Below are positions 57,427-64,000 of a stretch of 64,000 nt of DNA, one piece after another. Location: NCBI GenBank assembly GCA_965204905.1, contig OZ242042.1, forward strand, positions 2,480,001 to 2,544,000, written 5' to 3'. The DNA comes from Bin87 sp965204905 (lineage in GTDB: Bacteria > Chloroflexota > Dehalococcoidia > Lucifugimonadales > UBA3495). Under the pieces are notes generated by a model. The model had not been told where the DNA came from. It was given only the letters and a program-made list of their open reading frames with translations, and ran no database searches. Each line of letters opens with the position of its first letter. The stretch's first letter is position 1. The position numbers and the translations under genes were made by a program.

Positions 57427-58358
57427 TGCAAACCACGTTGACCAGGGTTATCAAGCCCACCGCGCCATACGACTTTGAGCTGACGGCCGGGCAACCGAAC
57501 TACTCCCGGGACCAGGAATTCAAGACCGAGGATTACGTCGACGGGTCATACATGCGACTACTGGACTTGGGAGAAAAAGTCGCGTTGGCATCCGTGAGTT
57601 CAGAGGGCACGGCAGATGATCCGGAGTTGACGGTCGCACTGAACGGGGAAGACCTTACGGACGACGATGCGGACAAGGCCACGAAACAGATTTCGTGGCT
57701 ACTGGGATGCGACCAGGACTTGAACCCGTTCTACGACTCGGTTGCCAACGATCCGGTGCTGGCCGAAGTAGTCGAGCAGTTTTACGGATACCACAATACC
57801 CGAACCGCATCGGTCTTCGAGGCGTTGGTGCAGGCAGTCATGGGCCAGCAGATCGCGACTGCCGTGGCCCGAATCGTGCGCAACCTGCTGATTCAGAACT
57901 ACGGTGTGCGCGAAACGATTGATGGCCGGGAGTGGTACGCCTTTCCACGGGCGGACGCGCTGGCCACGGCGGAGGTGGACGACCTCCGGCAACTGAAGCT
58001 GAGCGTAAGAAAATCCGAGTACATCCGGGGCATCGCACAGACAGCGTTAGAATCGCCCGACGGGTTCGAGGGCATGCACGACCTCCCCGACGAGGAAGTC
58101 ATCACGCGGATGGTCGCCCTGCGCGGCGTGGGCCAGTGGACGGCCCAATGGGTGCTTGTGCGCGCGCTGGCCCGGCCCGACGGATTCCCCATCGGCGACC
58201 TGGCGCTGCGGCGAACGGTGGCCGGCCTCTACTTTGATGGAGCGGAGATCAACGACGCGGAGCTGCTGGCCTTCTCCCAACGCTGGACCCCGTGGCGATC
58301 CTACGCAACGGCGTATCTCTTCGCCGCGTTGCGCGCCGGCCGCGTCGCCGGCTCATAA
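57426..58358 (+). CDS. DNA-3-methyladenine glycosylase II (AlkA-like)
   Basis: A 310-aa HhH-GPD glycosylase. The core is ASVFEALVQAVMGQQIATAVA, with the helix-hairpin-helix MVALRGVGQWTAQWVLVRALA and the catalytic Asp in GFPIGDLALRRTV. The N-terminal domain (residues 1-110) is AlkA-like. It removes alkylated bases. It overlaps thpR by one base. With mug it makes a small base-excision-repair cluster. Confidence 0.88.
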   Translation: MQTTLTRVIKPTAPYDFELTAGQPNYSRDQEFKTEDYVDGSYMRLLDLGEKVALASVSSEGTADDPELTVALNGEDLTDDDADKATKQISWLLGCDQDLNPFYDSVANDPVLAEVVEQFYGYHNTRTASVFEALVQAVMGQQIATAVARIVRNLLIQNYGVRETIDGREWYAFPRADALATAEVDDLRQLKLSVRKSEYIRGIAQTALESPDGFEGMHDLPDEEVITRMVALRGVGQWTAQWVLVRALARPDGFPIGDLALRRTVAGLYFDGAEINDAELLAFSQRWTPWRSYATAYLFAALRAGRVAGS

Positions 58359-58360
58359 AA

Positions 58361-58395
58361 CTCCCTCTCCCAATGGGAGAGGGTTGGGGTGAGGG
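58361..58395. repeat. CCCTCTCCC hairpin repeat, copy 3
   Basis: CTCCCTCTCCCAATGGGAGA followed by GGGTTGGGGTGAGGG, same layout as copies at 10547 and 14865, with a shorter loop. It separates the converging alkA-like and ffh genes and can serve as a two-way terminator. Confidence 0.85.
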
Positions 58396-58401
58396 CAACC
58401 C

Positions 58402-59727
58402 TTACCGCAGCATCCGCATCAACCCCTTGGGGTTGTTGGAGAACTGGCGCATCAGCCGCTGCGTCTGCTTGAACTGGTTGAGCACGCGGTTGACGTCCGA
58501 CGGGTTGGTGCCGCTGCCCAGTGCGATGCGACGCCGGCGGCTGCCCTTGATGATCTCGGGGTTGGCGCGCTCTTGCAGGGTCATAGACCGTATGATGGCC
58601 TCGGTCTTGCGTAGTTCCCCTTCGTCCAACTGGCCCTGCATCTTTTTCGTCTGGCGACCCAACCCTGGCATCATTTCCAGCACCGAGGAGAGACCGCCCA
58701 TCTTTTTCACGCCCTGAATCTGGTCCAAAAAATCGTCCAGGGTGAAACTGGCCGTCCGCATCTTGCGTTCCAGTTCGCGGGCTTTCTCCTCGTCAACGGC
58801 ATCCTGGGCGCGCTCGATTAGCGTCAGCACGTCCCCCATGGCCAGGATGCGGGAGGCCATGCGGTCAGGATGAAACTGCTCCAGCGCGTCGCTGCGCTCG
58901 CCGGTGCCGATGAACTTGATCGGCACGCCGGTAACCCGCGTGATGGACAGGGCCGCGCCGCCTCGAGCGTCGCCGTCCATCTTGGACATGATGAGTCCGT
59001 CCAGTCCCACGCGCTTGTGGAATTCCTGCGCCGCGTTCACGGCGTCCTGGCCGGTCATCGCGTCCACAACCAGGATGGTCTGGTGCGGTGAGACGGCTTT
59101 CTTCACGTCCTCCAGTTCCACCATTAGGTCGTCGTCGATGTGCAGCCGCCCACCGGTGTCCACGATGGCCCAGGTGTGTGCCAACTCGGTGGCTCGTCTG
59201 ACGCCGGCGTCAGCGACTTTGGCCGGAGTAGAAGACTTCGGATCTTCGGAGTACACGGGAATATCCAGTTGCTTGCCCAGCGTCTCCAACTGCGAGATGG
59301 CGGCCGGCCGCCGCAGGTCGGCGGCAATCAGCATCGGGCTGTGGCTCTGGCGTTTCATGTTGAGCGCCAGCTTAGCGGCGGTAGTGGTTTTGCCGGAACC
59401 CTGCAAGCCCACCAGCATCAAAACCGAAGGCAACTGGCTGGCCGGGGTGAGCCGGTGGTCGCCGGCGGACAGAACCTCGGTCAGTTCTTCATGGACGACC
59501 TTCACCACCTGTTGCCCCGGCGACAGGCTCTCCAGCACCGAATCCTCAAGAGACCGTTCCTTCACCTTCGCCACGAAATCACGAGCGACGCGGAAATTCA
59601 CGTCGGCCTCCAGCAGCGAACGGCGCACCTGGCTCAGGGCGTCATCAATATCCTTCTCGCTCAGGCGGCCCCGGCCCTGGAGCCGGTTAAATATCCCGGT
59701 AAGTCGGTCGGTCAAGTTATCAAACAT
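58402..59727 (-). CDS. ffh: Signal recognition particle protein Ffh
   Basis: Ffh binds signal peptides and 4.5S RNA to direct membrane protein insertion. The N and G domains contain VGLQGSGKTTTAAKLALNMK (P-loop), AADLRRPAAISQL, IVDTGGRLHIDDDLM (usually DTAGR) and LIMSKMDGDARGGAALS. The methionine-rich M domain includes GGLSSVLEMMPGLG, ERANPEIIKGSRRRRIALGSG and FKQTQRLMRQFS. Length 441 aa. It is ten bases upstream of the ABC permease gene's end; the SRP RNA gene is not in this window. Confidence 0.97.
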   Translation of the reverse strand: MFDNLTDRLTGIFNRLQGRGRLSEKDIDDALSQVRRSLLEADVNFRVARDFVAKVKERSLEDSVLESLSPGQQVVKVVHEELTEVLSAGDHRLTPASQLPSVLMLVGLQGSGKTTTAAKLALNMKRQSHSPMLIAADLRRPAAISQLETLGKQLDIPVYSEDPKSSTPAKVADAGVRRATELAHTWAIVDTGGRLHIDDDLMVELEDVKKAVSPHQTILVVDAMTGQDAVNAAQEFHKRVGLDGLIMSKMDGDARGGAALSITRVTGVPIKFIGTGERSDALEQFHPDRMASRILAMGDVLTLIERAQDAVDEEKARELERKMRTASFTLDDFLDQIQGVKKMGGLSSVLEMMPGLGRQTKKMQGQLDEGELRKTEAIIRSMTLQERANPEIIKGSRRRRIALGSGTNPSDVNRVLNQFKQTQRLMRQFSNNPKGLMRMLR

Positions 59728-59736
59728 TTTGAATAC

Positions 59737-60837
59737 CTATTCCCAGCGGAAGGTGCGGTTGGCGATGATGAAGGCTATCACAAACCACACCGCCATTCCC
59801 AGAAAGTTCGGCCATTGGGCAACTATCGAGTCTCCCTGCACCGTCATGCCGCGGATGGCCTCCACCAGGAACGTCAACGGCAGGTAATCGGTTACGGTTT
59901 GCAGGATGCCCGGCAGAACGTCCCGCGAGAAGAACACGCCGGACAGGAACATCATGGGCAGCGAGACGATGTTGGCCAGGGGCGCAGCCTGCTGCTCGGT
60001 GCGCGCCCATCCCGACACGGCAAAACCCAGCGCGAGGAACACCGCGCCGCCCAATCCCGCCGCCAGCAGCACCGCGAAGAAGTTGCCGGCAAACTCCGCC
60101 CCAAAGACGAAAACGGCTACGCCGGCCAGGATCAGCGTCTGCACAATGACCACGATCAGCCGGGTAATCACCTGGGCGGTCAGCAGGGTAGCCGGGTTCA
60201 ACGGCGTCGCCAGCAGCCGACGCAGCACGCCCTCTCGTTTCATCGTGACGAAACTGAAGGCCACGCTGAACAGCCCCAACTGCATGATCGCCATGCCGAT
60301 GACGCCGGGCATCAGGAAGTCGATGTACCCGAGATCGCGGGCGGCCACGGCTTCGCCCTCCAGCGTCACCAGCCGTTCCGCATCGCTCAACGCGAAGTTC
60401 AGATCGTCGATTCCCGATTGCAGGATCCCCAAACCCACCTCCGACTCCGCCCGTCGTCCCGCATGGTAAAGCGCGCGAACCGTTACCGGTTCCCAAACCG
60501 CCCCCTGCGCCGTAACCGCCGGGCCAAAGTTCTGCGGCAGGATGAGGATGACGTCCCTCTGTCCATCGGCCAACGCCGCCAACTCATCCTGCTCGGCACC
60601 GATCTTCACCCGCAGGGCTTCCACGTCGCTGGCCTCTTCGATGAACCGGGCCGACGCCTCGTTCTGCGCCAGATCGACGATGCCCAGATCCACCTTGCCC
60701 AACTCGCCGAAGTTGAGCAGGCCAAATATCACCATGATCACCAGCGGCAGGAAGAAGGTCCAGAACAGCGCGGCACGGTCTCGCGCCCACATCCTGATGG
60801 ACATCCAGGTTATGTAAATGGCGGGATGGGCGGCCAC
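59737..60837 (-). CDS. ABC-2 type transporter permease
   Basis: A 366-aa permease. An N-terminal helix (AALFWTFFLPLVIMVIFGLL) is followed by a large extracytoplasmic loop (about 40-190) and five further helices ending in VWFVIAFIIANRTFRWE. FSVAFSFVTMKREGVLRRLLATPL and MFLSGVFFSRDVLPGILQ are ABC2_membrane signatures. Paired with the ATPase gene one base upstream, it forms an exporter for drugs, lipids or polysaccharide; substrate unknown. Confidence 0.9.
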   Translation of the reverse strand: MAAHPAIYITWMSIRMWARDRAALFWTFFLPLVIMVIFGLLNFGELGKVDLGIVDLAQNEASARFIEEASDVEALRVKIGAEQDELAALADGQRDVILILPQNFGPAVTAQGAVWEPVTVRALYHAGRRAESEVGLGILQSGIDDLNFALSDAERLVTLEGEAVAARDLGYIDFLMPGVIGMAIMQLGLFSVAFSFVTMKREGVLRRLLATPLNPATLLTAQVITRLIVVIVQTLILAGVAVFVFGAEFAGNFFAVLLAAGLGGAVFLALGFAVSGWARTEQQAAPLANIVSLPMMFLSGVFFSRDVLPGILQTVTDYLPLTFLVEAIRGMTVQGDSIVAQWPNFLGMAVWFVIAFIIANRTFRWE

Positions 60838-60838
60838 T

Positions 60839-61633
60839 TTAGAACTCTCGCAATGAGCGACCGGTCAAATCCAGGAAAACATCCTCAAGGGTCGCCGCGC
60901 GCACTTCGTGGTCACGGCGGAATCCTCGGCCGATCAGTTCTTCGATCAGCGCGTCCGGGGTATCGAGGGTGATTATTTTGCCGGCGTCCATTACCGCCAC
61001 CCGGTCGCAAAGTTCTTCGGCCTCTTCCATGTAGTGGGTGGTCAAAACGATGGTGCGGCCTTCCTCTTTCCAGCCGGAGATTGTTTCCCACATCAAATGC
61101 CGGGCCTGCGGGTCAAGCCCGGTGGTCGGCTCGTCCAGGAATATTACCGCCGGATCGTTGACCAGCGCGGCGGCAATGGCGAACCGCTGCTTCTGCCCCC
61201 CGGACAGCGTGCGAAACGAGGCGGAGCGTCTTTCCCAAAGGTCAACAGCGGTCAACAGCGGTTCCGGGTCAACCTTTTTGCGATAGATGCTGCCCAGCAT
61301 CCTTAGCAGTTCGTGGAGCTTGAGCTGCTCGAAGAAGGCGCTGCTCTGCAATTGCACCCCGATCAGGTGTTTGACGGCACGGGGGTCTCTGCCAACGTCA
61401 ATGCCGGCGACCGTCGCCTGCCCGCTGTCGGCGGTGCGCATCCCTTCGATGATCTCCACCGTCGTGGTCTTGCCCGACCCATTCGGCCCCAGCAGGGCAA
61501 AAACTTCGCCCTTGTGCACCTGAAAGGAAACGCCGTCCACGGCCTGCACGTCGCCGTAGCGTTTCCGCAACTCCTCCACCACGATGATGGGATCGCTCCC
61601 GCTGTCCGCTTTCTGATTGCTGGCGATGTGCAT
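60839..61633 (-). CDS. ABC transporter ATP-binding protein
   Basis: A 264-aa ABC ATPase (DRA/ABC-2 type). Walker A ALLGPNGSGKTTTVEII, signature FRTLSGGQKQRFAIAAALVNDP, Walker B AVIFLDEPTTGLDPQARHLMW and the switch TTHYMEEAEELCDRVAVM are all intact. The stop is one base from the permease start, so they are translated together. Confidence 0.95.
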   Translation of the reverse strand: MHIASNQKADSGSDPIIVVEELRKRYGDVQAVDGVSFQVHKGEVFALLGPNGSGKTTTVEIIEGMRTADSGQATVAGIDVGRDPRAVKHLIGVQLQSSAFFEQLKLHELLRMLGSIYRKKVDPEPLLTAVDLWERRSASFRTLSGGQKQRFAIAAALVNDPAVIFLDEPTTGLDPQARHLMWETISGWKEEGRTIVLTTHYMEEAEELCDRVAVMDAGKIITLDTPDALIEELIGRGFRRDHEVRAATLEDVFLDLTGRSLREF

Positions 61634-62228
61634 CGGCTTTCGTCCACAAAAATTATACCACCGCCCTAATGATTCCCACCGATGACACCCGCCCCTTGCA
61701 CGTTCAGAAACCCATGTTCCATAATATCCTTGTGCACACCAAGACTCCAGTCATTAGCCAGCCAGAGGTGATACCCGCCATCCGTCCGGTCGTACACGGC
61801 CAACCCCGTCAGAACCTAAAATCGCAACCGGCCCAGGTGGCCAACGCCGCTCAAAGACCTGACTCCCCACCGGCGTGTGCCCCACTGGTGTCCCCGGGTC
61901 CATCCGAGCCCGCGCGCAAGTACGCCTTTGGCGTACCGAGTACACGAAAAAGTAGGTCAAATAGTTGCGTAACCCCGCGGCCGTGGGGCTGACAACGACC
62001 GAAACCCTGGCAACCTTCACCTCTGGCAGACTGGAAAACCAACCAACTTCTTCACCGACGCACCCTAACTCACCGTCATTCCCACCTTCCACCGTCGTTC
62101 CCGCGAAAGAACGTCACCCCGTACTTGATACGGGGCGGGAATCCAGCACCCAAAGGAGTAACAGCCCCCTATGAACCCAATCAGCTCAGCGAACCGTGCC
62201 ATAACCGGGTGGTACAATCTGCGATGCC
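61634..62228. other. Gene-poor region with repeats
   Basis: No convincing gene. On the minus strand 61670-61820 a frame reads LAVYDRTDGGYHLWLANDW and continues through MEHGFLNVQGAGVIGGNH; this is protein-like but lacks a start and may be a decayed gene. The sequence 62072-62145 holds nested dispersed repeats (see separate entry). The region also must contain the promoters for the ABC genes (minus) and the SbcC gene (plus). Confidence 0.4.
62091..62145. repeat. GTCATTCC repeat split by a CCCGTAC hairpin
   Basis: CGTCGTTCCCGCGAAAG and CGGGAATCCAG are the two halves of the repeat seen intact at 53504-53531. Between them sits AACGTCACCCCGTACTTGAT and ACGGGG, the other hairpin family (also at 28343 and 44187). 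A partial GTCATTCCCACC unit (62073-62084) lies just before. Confidence 0.7.
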
Positions 62229-64000
62229 ATGATCCCCCTCCGATTGTCAGTCCGCAATTTCCTGTGCTACCGGGATGATGTGCCTCCCCTCGACCTGCAA
62301 GGCATACACGTAGCCTGCCTGTGCGGGGCGAATGGGCATGGCAAGTCGGCGTTGCTGGACGCCATGACCTGGTGCCTGTGGGGGCAGGCGCGCACCGGCA
62401 GCAGAAACCATAATTCCCTCATCGCCTACGGCGAGACCGAGTGCCGGGTCGAGCTCGATTTCCAGGCTAAAGGTCAACTATACCGGGCCATCCGCCGCCG
62501 TCGCAGCGCCGGGCAGGGCCGCACTGAGCTGGACCTGTTCGTGCTGGACGACGCCGACCAACCGCGCCCGATCACCGGAAACACGCTGAACGAAACCGCC
62601 GTCCGCATCCGCAACCTGCTGGGCATGGATTACGATACCTTCGTGAATTCGGCTTTTCTGTTGCAGGGCCGCTCGGACGAATTTACTCGCAAAACCCCAT
62701 CGGAGCGCAAGGACGTGCTGTCGTCGATCCTCGGCCTGGACTTGTACGAAGTTTTGCAGGCCGCCGCCCGCAATAAACGCTCCGAATGGCAGGATAACGT
62801 CACCCGGACCGAGGGTGCGTTGACTCAAACCAGAACCGCGCTGGACGGGCTTGCCGACCCCACTGAAGAACTGGCCGTCATTGAGCGACGGCTGACCGCG
62901 TTGGCCGGCGAACTGGACGCCGCCGCGTCGGAGGCGTCGGAGCGACGGACGAACCTGGATGCGCTGCGCCGGAAACAGGCGGAACTGGCGGCGGCGGAGC
63001 GGCGCATTGCCACGCTGCAAGAGGATATTGAGCGGACCGGCGCAGCAGTGGCCGCTATCCGGCAGCGCATTGACCACGCCAAAACCTTGTCGGATCGAGC
63101 CGACGAAATCGACGCCGGAGCGCGACAACTGGCGGCGGCGCGCGAGGAGTTGGAACGACTGGAATCGGTCCGCCGGGAGTACGACCGCCTGCACGACCGG
63201 CGCAACAAGTTGCAGGTGGCAATTGGCCGGGAGCAGGCCGCGCTGTCTGCGGAGTCCACGGAGCTGGAACGGCGCATCCGCGAGGAACTGGAACCCTGGG
63301 CCGGCCGCGCCGAGTCCATCGCCGACGGGCTGGCGGTTCTAGCGGACGCGGAACAAGACCTGCTCACCGAGCAGGAAGTTATCGACGCGCAAACCGCCGA
63401 CGCTACCGAACTGCAAGGCAGCATTGCCGTCGCGCAAGGAGAGCTGGAGCGGTGCGTCGCCGAGGGCAAGGAACTGCGGGCCCGGCAGGTTGACATGTCT
63501 GCCGCCGGCGCGTTATGTCCGCTGTGCCGCACGCCCCTGACTGAAGACGCCTGCGGCAACATCGCGGACTGGTATGAGTCGGAGATTGCGGCCAAACTGC
63601 GGCAACATGGCGAAATTAAGGAAGGACTCAACGGGCTGACGCAACGGCTGGCGGAACTGACCGGCGATACGGACGGGCGGCGCAAGGCGCTGACCCGGCG
63701 GCAACGGCAAACGCAACAGGAACGCGGCCGGCTGGAGCAGGAGCGCCGGCAGAGCGATGACGCCGGGGAACAGTTGGCCGCGCTGCGCCCGCGTCTGGCC
63801 GGGCTGCAAGCCATGTTGGCGGCCGGGGATTTCGCCGCCCCCGAACGAGCGGCGCTGGGCGAAATTGACGATGCCATTGCCGCCCTGGCCTATGACGAAG
63901 CCAGCCGGGAGGAGGCGTACCGGTTGACCCAATCACTGCTGCACTGGGATGCCGAGCGACGGGATTTGGACGCGGCCCAGGCCCGGCTACCGGACGATGA
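62229..64000 (+). CDS. SbcC/Rad50-type SMC ATPase, 5' part
   Basis: The frame begins MIPLRLSVRNFLCYRDDVPP at 62229 and stays open to the window end (590 codons). Walker A is CGANGHGKSALLDAM (about residues 34-48), the Q-loop region is FLLQGRSDEFTRKTPSERKDVL, then a long coiled coil leads to the zinc-hook ALCPLCRTPL (C430-x2-C433) and returns. This is the Rad50/SbcC layout for double-strand-break processing with SbcD/Mre11. No sbcD gene lies upstream; it may follow. Walker B is outside the window. Confidence 0.92.
   Translation, partial: MIPLRLSVRNFLCYRDDVPPLDLQGIHVACLCGANGHGKSALLDAMTWCLWGQARTGSRNHNSLIAYGETECRVELDFQAKGQLYRAIRRRRSAGQGRTELDLFVLDDADQPRPITGNTLNETAVRIRNLLGMDYDTFVNSAFLLQGRSDEFTRKTPSERKDVLSSILGLDLYEVLQAAARNKRSEWQDNVTRTEGALTQTRTALDGLADPTEELAVIERRLTALAGELDAAASEASERRTNLDALRRKQAELAAAERRIATLQEDIERTGAAVAAIRQRIDHAKTLSDRADEIDAGARQLAAAREELERLESVRREYDRLHDRRNKLQVAIGREQAALSAESTELERRIREELEPWAGRAESIADGLAVLADAEQDLLTEQEVIDAQTADATELQGSIAVAQGELERCVAEGKELRARQVDMSAAGALCPLCRTPLTEDACGNIADWYESEIAAKLRQHGEIKEGLNGLTQRLAELTGDTDGRRKALTRRQRQTQQERGRLEQERRQSDDAGEQLAALRPRLAGLQAMLAAGDFAAPERAALGEIDDAIAALAYDEASREEAYRLTQSLLHWDAERRDLDAAQARLPDD

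Noticed and set aside
59140..60972. 610-aa plus-strand frame
   Set aside because: It is antisense to ffh and the ABC permease, both certain. Long antisense frames are expected at this GC content.
62825..63877. 350-aa minus-strand Ser/Arg-rich frame
   Set aside because: Low-complexity shadow of the SbcC-type gene on the plus strand.

Overview
The window is high-GC bacterial chromosome with compact operons, Shine-Dalgarno starts, many ATGA-type overlaps and several families of short intergenic palindromes. The gene content (Rieske ring-hydroxylating oxygenase, enolase-superfamily racemase, cyclase-family hydrolase, Abhydrolase_10-type hydrolase, DUF1501/DUF1800 pair, UGSC selenoprotein, complete hopanoid cluster) points to an uncultured Chloroflexota, most likely Dehalococcoidia/SAR202-like. 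That placement is inference from family content; there is no rRNA in the window.

Layout. 1-6.4 kb is a mobile and accessory stretch: an intact IS1182-type element inserted into a Nudix hydrolase gene, a DUF805 gene, tRNA-Ile, an IS6/IS240-like transposase and a large DUF4209 (HEPN-like) protein. 6.5-14.9 kb is housekeeping: dapB, an alpha/beta hydrolase, pcm, a VOC protein, aroK-aroB, a TauE/SafE permease with a small membrane partner, and tgt. 14.9-19.6 kb holds a UGA-recoded UGSC selenoprotein with a visible SECIS-like hairpin, a 345-aa companion, a patch of small intact and broken genes (retropepsin-like proteases, a DUF4268-like remnant) and an enolase-superfamily enzyme. 19.7-24.9 kb has an HtpX-like protease, a cyclase-family enzyme, fmt, a discrete structured transcription unit of about 240 nt, then rpsP-khpA-rimM and moaD-moaE. 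25-27 kb is a two-gene Septu-like defence system (ATPase plus HNH nuclease).

28.4-42.5 kb is one nearly continuous plus-strand run. It holds polyprenyl diphosphate synthase, hpnH, hpnG, hpnA, squalene-hopene cyclase, a YjbQ protein, and hpnC-hpnD-hpnE. It continues into a class II aldolase, an SDR-like protein, a nucleoside hydrolase and an alkaline-phosphatase-superfamily phosphodiesterase. The first part can make squalene from farnesyl diphosphate by the HpnCDE route, cyclise it, and add and trim the adenosyl side chain. The last four genes look like an undescribed sugar or nucleoside tailoring extension. tRNA-Ser closes the run.

42.6-50 kb, mostly minus strand, carries a Rieske oxygenase and a BenD-like dehydrogenase separated by a 139-bp inverted-repeat element, two small genes, an NHL-repeat protein and DUF1501/DUF1800 proteins. 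50-52.2 kb has an antitoxin-like/HEPN pair and a histidine-rich exported protein plus lipoprotein. The rest is central metabolism, repair and secretion: citrate synthase, a split transketolase, an amidohydrolase, a Mug-type glycosylase, ThpR, AlkA, Ffh, an ABC-2 exporter, and the 5' part of an SbcC/Rad50-type ATPase cut by the window end.

The strongest candidates for a second look are the UGSC selenoprotein, the structured transcription unit upstream of rpsP, and the unusual downstream extension of the hopanoid operon.
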